64,000 nucleotides of DNA, from the NCBI GenBank assembly GCA_958450325.1, contig OY288243.1:46020878-46084877 (forward strand), read 5' to 3'. The translations under genes were made by a program, and so were the position numbers. Below, piece by piece: positions 55,690 to 64,000 of this stretch (the first letter of the stretch is position 1; every line of letters begins with the position of its first letter). The notes beneath the pieces were generated by a model that saw only the letters and a program-made list of their open reading frames with translations, was not told the origin of the DNA and searched no databases. The DNA comes from Agrostemma githago (taxonomy: Eukaryota; Streptophyta; Magnoliopsida; Caryophyllales; Caryophyllaceae).

Positions 55690-58600
55690 ATGCCGGGACT
55701 CGCGCGTTTTCACTGCCCCTTCGTTGGTCTTTCTGAGTGTTGTGATAATGGGGGGAACGGTCTGGTTAAAACCTCCCTCATCTACCACCTCCGAAATCGA
55801 CATGGCCTTGGAGAAGCTCAGGTAACTACGCGTCAAGCTCTTTCTTCTAGTTTATTTGTTTTTTCTGCGGTAGAGGTTACCCTTAAGCGTATGAGTCTTT
55901 GGCTTTGTGGGGTTTGCTTTACCACGCATTCTCTTTCTGCCAAGTGTCGGCACGGGTCGGGGTCTGATTTTGTTGCACCCCCTGATTGTGGTGACGGAGT
56001 GGCTCGTTTTTTTGTTTATGGCATCCCTCGGCCGCTCGCTCCATCTTCGTCTCCAGGCGATGTTGTGGGGCCTATTGGGTTGGGTTGCCTTGACGTGGCT
56101 TCTCTGGATCGCTTGCTGTCGGTAGGGGTGCGTACTGTGAAATCTGTCCCTCTCAGATGTCGCCTTGGGTTTTCTAGGATCTTCAGGGGGGCCCTTGATG
56201 CGGTGGCTGACTCCCCTGATGATCTGTCTCGCTGGGTTAGCTTGCTTATTTTACCTCTCTGTGTTCTTAAGTCTTTTTCCCCCAGGAGTAATCTTGAGTG
56301 TAGAGCTGTCGTGAAGCGCCAGCGTCAGGAGGAGTGTATTACCAGGGCCATTCGTACTTGGGGTGCCCCTGGTGGTATTGCTCTGCTTCTGCAGGAGACC
56401 TTCGCTGAGGAGGGGCCTTCTCTTCGTTTGGAGGAGGACCCTGACTCTAGTGAGGTTAACTTGCGGCAGTGTCGGCGGAAGATTTGTGATGGTCATTATG
56501 CTGCCGCTGTCCGGGTGCTTTCCTCGTCTGGCGTTGCCCCTTACACAGCTGATACTCTGCAGGCGTTAAAAGATAAGCACCCCTCTGTTCCGCCCCCTTC
56601 CTTGCCGCCTTTGCCTGCCGCTCACCCTCAGCTCGTCGCGGCCTCGACCATTGTGTTGGATATGATCAGGAGTTTTCCGCGGGGCACTTCTTGTGGACGG
56701 GACGGTTTTCGTGCCCAACATCTTCTGGATTGTTTGAGCGGGGCCGCGGTTGCTATCTCGGATGATCTGATTACCTCTATTACTAGGGTGGTTAACCTGT
56801 TTCTTGAGGGCAGATGCCCGCAGGTTCTCAGTGAGTACATCGCTAGTGCTCCGCTCACCCCGCTTGTTAAACCAGGTGGTGGGGTCCGTCCTATTGCTGT
56901 GGGCACGATTTGGAGACGCCTTGTCTCCAAGGTTGGGGCTGTTCTCATTGGTCCGTCGCTTCGCGGGTATTTTGAGGGCCTCAAGTTTGGAGTCGGGGTT
57001 TCCGGTGGGGGAGAGGCCATTTTGCACGCCTTGAACCGGTTTGTTGAGGATCGTGGTGGGGACGTGGGCCTTTCCATGCTTTTGGTTGACTTCCAGAATG
57101 CTTTTAATTTGGTCGACCGGGAGGTCATGTTGCGCGAGGTTCGCCGCTGTTGCCCGGTTCTTTCCCGTTGGGTCGAGTTTTGCTACTCTCGGCCTGCCAG
57201 GCTTTTCTACGGGGAACACAGCCTTTGGTCTTGCCAGGGGGTCCAGCAGGGTGACCCTTTGGGCCCTCTTCTTTTCGCTTTGGTCTTGCATCCCTTGATT
57301 TGCAAGATCCGAGACTCTTTTCTCTTGAGCTTGCAGGCTTGGTACTTGGATGATGGCACCATTGTTGGGGATACCTTGGTCGTGGGGAAGGTTTTGGAGA
57401 TGATTATGGAGGATGGTCCTCGCTTGGGCCTTCACCTTAATGTCGGAAAAACTGAGGTTTTTTGGCCTAAGGATGACCCTAGGAGTCGACTACCGGGTGT
57501 TTTCCCTCACGGTATTTCTCGACCGCTGCGTGGTGTCAAAGTTCTTGGTGGCCCTGTCAGTATTTGTCGAGCTTTCAGCAGTGAGCTTGTGGCGAAGAGA
57601 GTTTCGAGAGCCATTGAGCTTATGGACTCGGTTGCCAGGATTGAGGACCCTCAGTGTGAGTTGTTGTTACTTCGTGCTTGCGCCGGTATTTCTAAGCTTT
57701 CTTTCTCTCTGCGTACCTGTCCCCCTTTGGTCTTCGACTCTGCTCAGACCTTTGATGCGGCTTTGCGGTCTAACCTGGAACGCATTGTCACCGCGTCCGG
57801 CCCCGGGTTCGGGGATTGGCAGTGGCGTCTTTCCACACTGCCCTTTAATTTCGGAGGGTTGGGTGTTTACAGCGCCGGGGATGTCCGGCACTATGCCTTT
57901 TTGGCATCTCGCCTTCAGTCCTCTGAGTTGCAGGCTTCGCTCCTTCAGCCTTCAGCCGTCCCTACTTCCGGGGCGACCTTCGATGCGGCCTTGGCTCTGT
58001 TTAGTGAGACCACCGGTTCCGACCTTCTCCGTAATCCTAGTGAGATCGCTGCCCCCAAACTCATGAAGAAATTGGCAGATATATATTTCACGAAGGTTGC
58101 TGCTTCGGTAGAATCGGTTTTCTCCTTGACTCGGCGACAGGTGGTTCTGTGGAAGTCTCTGCAGGGTGCCCATGCGTCTGACTGGTTACGCGCTGTACCC
58201 ATCTCTGGGCTGGGGCAGACCATGAATGGGAGGACCTACCGCTCTGTCCTTAGCTATCGGTTGGGTGTCCCTTTGTTCCCGGTACCTAAGCCTTGCTCTG
58301 CCTGCTCCCGGGTTTGTGTTGAGGACATTTTTGGGGACCATGCTGTGTCGTGTGCTGGTACCGTTGGTATTAAGCATAGACATAACCTGGTTCGCGACAC
58401 CCTTTTGGATATCTGCTTCCGATCTGGTATTTCGGCCGGTAAGAAGGTGGATATCGGTTTGATTGATGGGCACGACAAGCCCCTTCGCCCGGCGGATTTA
58501 CTTCTGTATTCCTGGGATAGGGGGCGCGATGTGTGTGTCGATCTGACAGGGTCGTCCCCTTTGACTCAGTCCGCGATGTCTGATTTTCAGCCTGGCCGCG

Positions 58601-58866
58601 CGGTCGCTGATGCTGCTCAGCACAAGTGCGCCAAGTATGGAGATTTGTGCACCAAGACTGGGTACGGGTTCCTACCTTTCTCTTTCTCTTCTCTAGGGGA
58701 GCTTGACGCGGAGGCAGCTACTTTACTCAAGCGGATTCAGAAATTCTCTATCTCTCAGGACGCGGGAGCTCGAGCGGCTGCTTTTATTTTTACTCGTCTT
58801 AGTTTTTCTATCGCTAAGGGAGTGGGTGCCCAGATAGTATCTCGGCTACCCACTAACTTCTTGTAA
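55690..58866 (+). CDS. Reverse transcriptase protein of R2-like plan (zinc fingers, RT, RLE-like C-terminus), intact
   Basis: 1058 codons from the first in-frame ATG (55690; the frame is open from 55549). Residues 9-38: C2H2-like finger (C9, C17/C18, H33, H38, HLRNRH). Residues 73-88: second Cys/His cluster (CGVCFTTH..C). Residues about 315-640: RT with FPRGTSCGRDGFRAQHLL, VDFQNAF (D467), GVQQGDPLGPLLF (517-529) and the catalytic YLDDG (552-556). Residues 869-888: C-x2-C..H-x3-C knuckle (CSAC..GDHAVSC). Residues 897-951: RHN, RPADLLL (P934, D936) and CVDL (D951), the layout of a PD-(D/E)xK restriction-like endonuclease. It would copy its RNA at a nicked target. No stops or shifts. I could not test the nuclease by structure. 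The RT assignment is firm, the RLE call moderate. Confidence 0.85.
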   Translation: MPGLARFHCPFVGLSECCDNGGNGLVKTSLIYHLRNRHGLGEAQVTTRQALSSSLFVFSAVEVTLKRMSLWLCGVCFTTHSLSAKCRHGSGSDFVAPPDCGDGVARFFVYGIPRPLAPSSSPGDVVGPIGLGCLDVASLDRLLSVGVRTVKSVPLRCRLGFSRIFRGALDAVADSPDDLSRWVSLLILPLCVLKSFSPRSNLECRAVVKRQRQEECITRAIRTWGAPGGIALLLQETFAEEGPSLRLEEDPDSSEVNLRQCRRKICDGHYAAAVRVLSSSGVAPYTADTLQALKDKHPSVPPPSLPPLPAAHPQLVAASTIVLDMIRSFPRGTSCGRDGFRAQHLLDCLSGAAVAISDDLITSITRVVNLFLEGRCPQVLSEYIASAPLTPLVKPGGGVRPIAVGTIWRRLVSKVGAVLIGPSLRGYFEGLKFGVGVSGGGEAILHALNRFVEDRGGDVGLSMLLVDFQNAFNLVDREVMLREVRRCCPVLSRWVEFCYSRPARLFYGEHSLWSCQGVQQGDPLGPLLFALVLHPLICKIRDSFLLSLQAWYLDDGTIVGDTLVVGKVLEMIMEDGPRLGLHLNVGKTEVFWPKDDPRSRLPGVFPHGISRPLRGVKVLGGPVSICRAFSSELVAKRVSRAIELMDSVARIEDPQCELLLLRACAGISKLSFSLRTCPPLVFDSAQTFDAALRSNLERIVTASGPGFGDWQWRLSTLPFNFGGLGVYSAGDVRHYAFLASRLQSSELQASLLQPSAVPTSGATFDAALALFSETTGSDLLRNPSEIAAPKLMKKLADIYFTKVAASVESVFSLTRRQVVLWKSLQGAHASDWLRAVPISGLGQTMNGRTYRSVLSYRLGVPLFPVPKPCSACSRVCVEDIFGDHAVSCAGTVGIKHRHNLVRDTLLDICFRSGISAGKKVDIGLIDGHDKPLRPADLLLYSWDRGRDVCVDLTGSSPLTQSAMSDFQPGRAVADAAQHKCAKYGDLCTKTGYGFLPFSFSSLGELDAEAATLLKRIQKFSISQDAGARAAAFIFTRLSFSIAKGVGAQIVSRLPTNFL

Positions 58867-58923
58867 TTTGTTTCGTTATTAATGCAAGTTCCAGTTTTAT
58901 AAAAAAAAAAAAAAAAAAAAAAA

Positions 58924-58960
58924 TAATAATAATAATAATAGTAATAAATAATAATAGTAT

Positions 58961-58999
<39 letters not shown>

Positions 59000-59773
59000 C
59001 AGCAGCAGCAGTAGCAGTAGCAGTAGTAGCAGCAGTAGCAGTAGTAGCAGTAGCAGTAGCAGTAGCAGTAGCAGTAGCAGTAGTAGCAGTAGCAGTAGTA
59101 GCAGCAGCAGTAGCAGTAGTAGCAGCAGTAGCAGCAGTAGCAGCAGTAGCAGCAGTAGTAGTAGCAGCAGCAGTAGCAGCAGTAGCAGCAGTAGCAGCAG
59201 TAGCAGCAGTAGCAGCAGCAGTAGCAGTAGTAGCAGCAGTAGCAGTAGCAGCAGTAGCAGTAGCAGTAGCAGCAGTAGCAGCAGCAGCAGCAGCAGTAGC
59301 AGTAGCAGTAGCAGTAGCAGTAGCAGTAGCAGTAGCAGTAGCAGTAGTAGTAGTAGTAGTAGTAGTAGTAGCAGCAGCAGTAGTAGCAGTAGCAGCAGTA
59401 GCAGCAGTAGCAGCAGCAGTAGTAGTAGCAGCAGTAGCAGCAGTAACAGCAGTAGCAGTAGCAGCAGTAGCAGCAGCAGCAGCAGCAGTAGCAGTAGTAG
59501 CAGCAGTAGCATTAGTAGCAGCAGCAGTAGCAGTAGTAGCAGTAGCAGTAGCAGTAGCAGCAGTAGCAGCAGCAGCAGTAGCAGTAGCAGTAGCAGTAGC
59601 AGTAGCAGTAGCAGTAGTAGCAGTAGTAGTAGTAGTAGTAGTAGCAGTAGTAGTAGTAGTAGCAGTAGCAGCAGCAGCAGGAGCAGCAACAGTAGCAGCA
59701 ACAGTAGCAGCAGCAGTAGCAGTAGTAGTAGTAGTAGTAGTAGTAGTAATAATAATAATAATAATAATAATAA
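58924..59773. repeat. About 850 bp of TAA/TAG/CAG trinucleotide microsatellite
   Basis: Following the right-hand A23 run the sequence is (TAA)n, then interwoven (TAG)n and (CAG)n, returning to (TAG)n and (TAA)n at the right edge. Interruptions such as AGTAAC and AGGAGC are rare. The symmetric TAA-TAG-CAG-TAG-TAA layering suggests C/T and A/G transitions spreading inside one array. A frame encoding poly-leucine on the minus strand is an artefact. Confidence 0.97.
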
Positions 59774-59836
59774 TACCCTCTCTTCTCTCTCTCTAGGGAA
59801 AGAATTTCCCTCTCGAGGGGGCGATCTTCGTCGATC

Positions 59837-61387
59837 ATGGCGCCGGGAACGGGACGAGGAAGGGGGAGACCTCCAAAGAACAAATCTAAAACTGATAAAA
59901 GTGATAAATCACAGATTGAGGAATCATCGGAGAGCAATTTGAGGGAAAAACAATTGCAGGAAGAAACTGAATCAGATCAGGATATTGCGAAGCAGGGGAG
60001 TCCGTTAGTAAACGATCTAATCAATGATGCGTTTCTATCTATACAGAAATCGTCAATTAAGGATAAAGCACGCAATTCTCTCATCGAAGATTCAATTGCT
60101 GATGGAATTGTTCAGAACTCGGGTAGGAGTGCTGCGCAAGGAACTGGGGAAAACAGGGATGCTGAGGGAAAAACTTCTGGAGTTCAGACTTCTTGGGCGA
60201 GCAAAGCAAAGGAGACTAAGATCGGTATGGGGCTTCACTTTGATGAAGATAGTGCGAAGTCAGAGGTTATTGATTTAGTTATTGATGATTTTGCTGATGA
60301 ACTTAAGATTTGGAAGTTCACGCTGATGGGTAACGTTCTGGGTGCTAAGCCAACGTTAAAACAGATGAAGGATTATGCAGAGAAGAACTGGAATGTTGTT
60401 CTGCCAATAGTTCAGTATTACAAACGAGGCTGGTTTTCCTTTCGTTTCAGGAATAAGGAGGATATGGATTGGGTGCTTCGAGGAGGACCATGGCAAATTG
60501 GACGGAATTCTATTGTGCTTAAACAATGGAGTCCTTATTTCTCCTCAGAGATGGATAGGATTTCTATTGTCCCGGTATGGGTGCTTTTTCCTGACTTAGA
60601 TCCTTATCTATGGTCTGATTTGGTTCTTAGTAAGATGGCAAGTAAAATAGGTACTCCAATGTATGCTGATACTACTACAACTTTCAAAGAGCGATTGTCT
60701 TTTGCCAGAGTCATGGTAGAAGTCGATGTGTCTAAGGAGTTGCCAGAGTATATCACATTGAATATACCAATTTTGGGTCAGTCTGTTCAACGAATTGAAT
60801 ATGAATGGCTTCCATTCTATTGCCATGGTTGTGGTAAACTTGGGCATGAGAAGTCGACTTGCAAAAAAGAGAAATAGAAACTTAAGGTGGCAGGGAGTGT
60901 ACCCACTACAAGGTATACTCCAAAGAAGGTTAACCCTCAAGAGCTAGGTGGTACCACAGCAAAAGGGATGCAAGGTCACCCTTCTATTGCTGTAATGCAT
61001 CAAGGATCTCTTGAGGAAGAGTCTACCGGAGGCCTAACCACTGACTTAGGACCCCACGCACTAGGCGGTATCTCAATGGAAATAGGGCTGAACTCAGAAC
61101 AGGACAAGGTAGCAGAAGGCTTTAAGGGCCTGGATTCTTGTGCTGATTCTGGTTCTGGCTTTATCTCTGTTGTAAGGCGTCCAGGATGTGCTGGGGTAGG
61201 TCCAAAGGTGTATGGCTTTGGTACGAACTTTAAAGAAGGATGGAAAGATGAGGGGTTTGCTTCAATTCAAACTCCGAACAAATATGACATACTGCAACAT
61301 TCAAGTGATCTTGAGATGGAGTTACAAGTGGAGAGTGACTTGTATCCGCTAGTGGAGAACCCTATTCCACCTGATATTGATCCATGA
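59837..61387 (+). pseudogene. LINE C ORF1 (DUF4283 and CCHC knuckle), one premature stop
   Basis: ATG 59837 (MAPGTGRGRGRPPKNKSKT, a basic AT-hook-like GRGRP start). The DUF4283-type core is at residues about 155-260 (FTLMGNVLGAKPTLKQMKDY, GWFSFRFRNKEDMDWVLRGG). The CHGCGKLGHEKSTC knuckle is at about 331-344. TAG at 60875-60877 stops this frame after KKEK. The same frame then continues for another 170 codons to TGA at 61385-61387, so the original protein was about 516 residues. RNA-binding coat protein of the retrotransposition particle in known L1 elements. Without readthrough, the C-terminal third is lost. Confidence 0.85.
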
Positions 61388-64000
61388 TTATTGGTACGTG
61401 GAATATAAGAGGAGGGAATGAGCCCTTGAAGCAAAATGAGATTTTAAAACTTATTAGGGGTAGAGGGATTGATGTTTTGGGGATTTTGGAAACTAGAATA
61501 AAGGAGGGGAAGGCTAATTCTATTATTAGTAGGAGGTTTAGAGATTATAATGTTGTGGCTATTTATAAGAGTCACTATAATGGTAGAATCTGGGTGGTGT
61601 GGAACCCAAGTACGGTTAACATTACTCAAATTGACATGGGGGATCAATTTATTCATTGTCATATTTTGCATTATGCTACTAATAAGCATCTGGATGCCAC
61701 AATAATTTACGGTCACAATAATCCTGATGAGAGGATTAGGCTTTGGGATAATTTGATTAGATTGAGCAAAAGTGCTAATAATTGGATTGTAATGAGGGAT
61801 TTCAATATTATTAGACATAATGGGGAGAAGATTGGGGGGTCTGATCCTGATATTGGAGATATGGAGGATTTTAATGCTTGTATCGATTCTTGTAATATGC
61901 AGGAGCTTAATGGGCAAGGATGTGAATACACTTGGACTAACAAACAAGATGCTAAGGATAGGGTGTGGACGAGGTTGGATAGGGTGTTAGTTAATTCTAA
62001 CTGGATAACTAATTTTCCTGATTCCTTTACTCATATTCTTTTTCCGGGAGTGTCGGACCACTCTCCTCTAGTGGTGAAGGTGGATAAAGGAAGTCGGATT
62101 CATCGTCGATTCAGTTTTCTGAATTGTTGGGTCAATCACCCTGAGTATAAGAGTATTATTTATGGTGCCTGGCAGAAGAGAGTCCATGGTACAGCAGGAT
62201 ACAAGTTTTTTAGTAAGCTTAAAAATGTTAAAGTAGCTTTAAAGGAGATGCACAGGCGAAGCTACTCAAATATAAGGCAGCGAATTAAGGAACTTGATAA
62301 GGAAATTCAGAACTGTCAGCAGCAATTGCAGAGGAATGGGTCTGATTTGCTTGTTGAAAAGGAAAGGGAGCTTACTGAAAATTGGAATATTCTTAGGAGT
62401 GCAGAGCAAAGCATTATGCAACAGAGAGCAAAAATGGAGAAGATTGCTAAGGATGATGCTGCCACTTCTTTTTTCCATTCTAGAATAAAGGAGAGGCGCC
62501 AACAACAAGTTATTGGAGTTATTGAGGATTATAATGGAATTCAAAGGGAAGGAATAGATGATGTTGCAGCGGGATTTGTGGAATATTATGAGTCATTATT
62601 GGGTACAAAATCGGATGTGGTTCCTATTGACAAAGCTAGTATGGCAGGGGGTAGTGTTGTTAGTAGAGATGATTGGGATACGTTATTGATGAAGCCAGAT
62701 CAGGATGAAATTAGGAGAGTTGTTTTCTCTATTGGTTCTTCTAAGAGTCCTGGACCAGATGGATTCTCGTCGGGATTTTTCAAGTCTGCTTGGGGCATCA
62801 TAAAGGAGGATTTCTGTGCAGCTGTACAAGAATTTTTTGATTCTGGGAAATTGGTGAAGCAAGCTAATACTACAATTATTACTTTGGTGCCTAAGAAACA
62901 AGTTTGTTTGTCAGTTTTGGATTATAGGCCATTGTCCTGCTGCTCTGTTTTATATAAAACCATCAGTAAACTTATTACTAATAGGCTCAAGAGGGTGATT
63001 TGTAAGCTGGTGGGACAGGAGCAAGCCGCGTTTGTTCAGGGTAGAAGTATTCACGAAAATGTTGCTATTTCTCAGTCACTTATTAAGAATTATAATAGGA
63101 AATTCCTAACACCAAGATGCCTTATGAAGATTGATCTCCGAAAGGCATTTGACTCGCTTCAGTGGGAGTTTATAGATAACATGTTGCGAGAATTCAATTT
63201 TCCTGATCAATTTATTAATTGGATTAACACTTGTATTCAGGGTTCTTGGTTCTCCATTAAGGTGAATGGATCTTCTAATGGTTTCTTTAAGGGGCAGAGT
63301 GGGGTTCGTCAAGGTGACCCTCTTTCTCCCTATTTGTTTGTGCTTAGCATGGAGGTGCTGTCTAGATATCTTAGAAAGATTAACTCGATGTCACAAGTTT
63401 CTTATCATCCCAAGTGTAGGCAACTTAATTTGAATCACTTGATTTTCGCGGATGATTTGATGGTTTTCATGAGAGGAGATGTACCTTCCGTCATGGCAGT
63501 TATGAGGACTCTTAGTCATTTTGAGGGGCTGTCTGGGTTGAGAGTGAATAAGGAGAAGACGGATATTTATTTTGGGGGAATTCAAGATGGAGTTAGGGAC
63601 CTAATACTCGAGAGAACTGGATTCAAACAAGGGTTTTTCCCATGTAAATATCTGGGGCTGCCACTCAATTCTGTGACGAATAGGATGGAGCATTATTCGG
63701 GTCTGCTTTCCAAGGTTCAAACTGCATTGAATGGGTGGTCTGCGCACAGTCTGACGTATGCGGGCAGAACTGAACTGATCAATTCAGTCATTTTCGGGGT
63801 GCTTAACTATTGGAGTGCAAATACTTTACTTCCACATAATGTTTTAACCCGTCTTAGCAAATATTGCAGGTCGTATTTCTGGACAGGTGTTGTGGAGAAA
63901 AGGAAAATGAGTTTCAAAGCGTGGAGTAGTGTATGTGCCCCTTGGGAGGAAGGAGGATTTGGAATCATTGAGATTGAGGCTTGGAATAAGGCTTGCATCA
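61384..64000 (+). CDS. LINE C ORF2: apurinic endonuclease and reverse transcriptase, partial (window edge)
   Basis: Starts ATG at 61384, sharing ATGA with the ORF1 stop, and is open for 872 codons to the window end; I read every codon. Endonuclease: WNIRG (N7), LETR (E36), IYGHNN (about 108-113), RDFN (138-141) and SDHSP (224-228). RDFN carries Arg where Gly is usual before the catalytic Asp. RT: SSKSPGPDGF near residue 453, MKIDLRKAFD (D584), GVRQGDPLSP (640-649), FADD (688-691) and KYLGLPL (about 756). The start of the C-terminal region (GRTELINSVIFGVLNYWS) is present; the zinc-binding tail is beyond the edge. Confidence 0.93.
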   Translation, partial: MIIGTWNIRGGNEPLKQNEILKLIRGRGIDVLGILETRIKEGKANSIISRRFRDYNVVAIYKSHYNGRIWVVWNPSTVNITQIDMGDQFIHCHILHYATNKHLDATIIYGHNNPDERIRLWDNLIRLSKSANNWIVMRDFNIIRHNGEKIGGSDPDIGDMEDFNACIDSCNMQELNGQGCEYTWTNKQDAKDRVWTRLDRVLVNSNWITNFPDSFTHILFPGVSDHSPLVVKVDKGSRIHRRFSFLNCWVNHPEYKSIIYGAWQKRVHGTAGYKFFSKLKNVKVALKEMHRRSYSNIRQRIKELDKEIQNCQQQLQRNGSDLLVEKERELTENWNILRSAEQSIMQQRAKMEKIAKDDAATSFFHSRIKERRQQQVIGVIEDYNGIQREGIDDVAAGFVEYYESLLGTKSDVVPIDKASMAGGSVVSRDDWDTLLMKPDQDEIRRVVFSIGSSKSPGPDGFSSGFFKSAWGIIKEDFCAAVQEFFDSGKLVKQANTTIITLVPKKQVCLSVLDYRPLSCCSVLYKTISKLITNRLKRVICKLVGQEQAAFVQGRSIHENVAISQSLIKNYNRKFLTPRCLMKIDLRKAFDSLQWEFIDNMLREFNFPDQFINWINTCIQGSWFSIKVNGSSNGFFKGQSGVRQGDPLSPYLFVLSMEVLSRYLRKINSMSQVSYHPKCRQLNLNHLIFADDLMVFMRGDVPSVMAVMRTLSHFEGLSGLRVNKEKTDIYFGGIQDGVRDLILERTGFKQGFFPCKYLGLPLNSVTNRMEHYSGLLSKVQTALNGWSAHSLTYAGRTELINSVIFGVLNYWSANTLLPHNVLTRLSKYCRSYFWTGVVEKRKMSFKAWSSVCAPWEEGGFGIIEIEAWNKACI

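Larger units (their letters stand above)
54771..58900 (+). mobile_element. GC-rich non-LTR retrotransposon with restriction-like endonuclease architecture
   Basis: The unit runs between two copies of GCAAGTTCCAGTTTTAT (54771-54787 and 58884-58900), each followed by 23-25 A and a trinucleotide microsatellite. It has an approximately 740-bp GC-rich, pyrimidine-rich leader (54891-55636 or so), one long intact ORF (55690-58866) and a 17-base 3' UTR. No apurinic endonuclease and no separate gag ORF are present, unlike the L1 elements elsewhere in the window. Base composition is clearly GC-richer than all neighbours. Single ORF, zinc fingers on both sides of RT and a C-terminal nuclease-like region are the plan of R2/R4/Dong-type elements. 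Confidence 0.78.
59774..64000 (+). mobile_element. L1-type LINE C, 5'-complete, cut by window edge
   Basis: It begins right after the microsatellite with a 63-bp leader (CCCTCTCTTCTCTCTCTCTAGG...), then ORF1 and ORF2 overlapping by ATGA. Both ORFs are in good condition, with a single nonsense codon in ORF1. The 3' end and poly-A tail lie outside the window. This is the best-preserved L1 in the window. Confidence 0.88.

Noticed and set aside
54759..55836. Overlapping long frames on both strands (325 codons plus, 350 codons minus, and others) over the leader of the GC-rich element
   Set aside because: They include poly-Gln/poly-Val from the microsatellite and low-complexity Pro/Ser/Arg sequence. 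GC-rich DNA with few stops explains them, and none has a domain.
56566..57435. 289-codon minus-strand frame
   Set aside because: Antisense shadow of the intact reverse transcriptase ORF.
58853..59701. 282-codon poly-leucine frame on the minus strand and a Tyr/Cys-rich frame at 59512-59937
   Set aside because: Pure product of the TAA/TAG/CAG microsatellite; no start context or domain.

Overview
The window is nuclear DNA from a flowering plant, probably a eudicot with a transposon-rich genome. The only host gene I can identify is a split gene for a nine-transmembrane (TM9/EMP70, TMN1-like) protein. Almost everything else is plant mobile DNA: Copia and Gypsy LTR elements, L1-type LINEs, Stowaway-, hAT- and Mutator-type MITEs, and one non-LTR element of a different architecture. 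I cannot name the species. I see no rRNA or tRNA gene and no CRISPR array.

Layout. 1-122: possible 3' end of an unidentified upstream gene. 1542-32829 (+): the TM9 gene in eleven visible exons; the signal-peptide exon was not found. Nine exons lie between 1542 and 4809, then comes a 22.8-kb intron (4810-27567), one exon, a 4.9-kb intron and the last 68-nt exon. The 22.8-kb intron is a nest: a Copia element (about 5134-22007) carries a Stowaway-like MITE that itself carries a second MITE, plus a complete L1 LINE (9229-20553, minus strand, 17-bp target duplication). That LINE is split by a 6.7-kb non-autonomous LTR element (10573-17278). A second LINE (22024-24793), the 3' half of another Copia (about 24980-27170) and an hAT MITE (25231-25731) fill the rest.

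32830-43124 is downstream intergenic DNA with MITEs, a 5'-truncated LINE that keeps an intact zinc-knuckle/RNase H ORF, a 33-bp palindromic minisatellite, a Mutator-type element with 9-bp target duplications and an Athila-like fragment. 43125-54770 is a Gypsy element with roughly 2.5-kb LTRs, gag but no visible pol. Its 5' LTR is split by a second Gypsy (44230-49665, minus) whose integrase region is deleted, so that RNase H runs straight into the LTR.

54771-59773 holds the most unusual item: a GC-rich non-LTR retrotransposon with one intact ORF (55690-58866). It has an N-terminal zinc finger, a central reverse transcriptase and a C-terminal zinc knuckle plus a restriction-like-endonuclease-like region, and no apurinic endonuclease. 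It sits between two copies of a 17-nt sequence, each followed by a long A run and a CAA/CAG or TAA/TAG/CAG microsatellite; the right one is about 850 bp. From 59774 to the window end is an L1-type LINE with a short 5' leader, ORF1 broken by one stop codon, and an ORF2 (endonuclease plus RT) open through the window edge.

How the parts fit: the TM9 reading frame is intact across every visible junction, so the gene is plausibly functional if the giant intron is spliced. The nesting order gives a relative history: old Copia and LINE insertions, then the LTR element with LTRs about 98% alike. The two LINE-type units at the right end have the best-preserved frames and look youngest.
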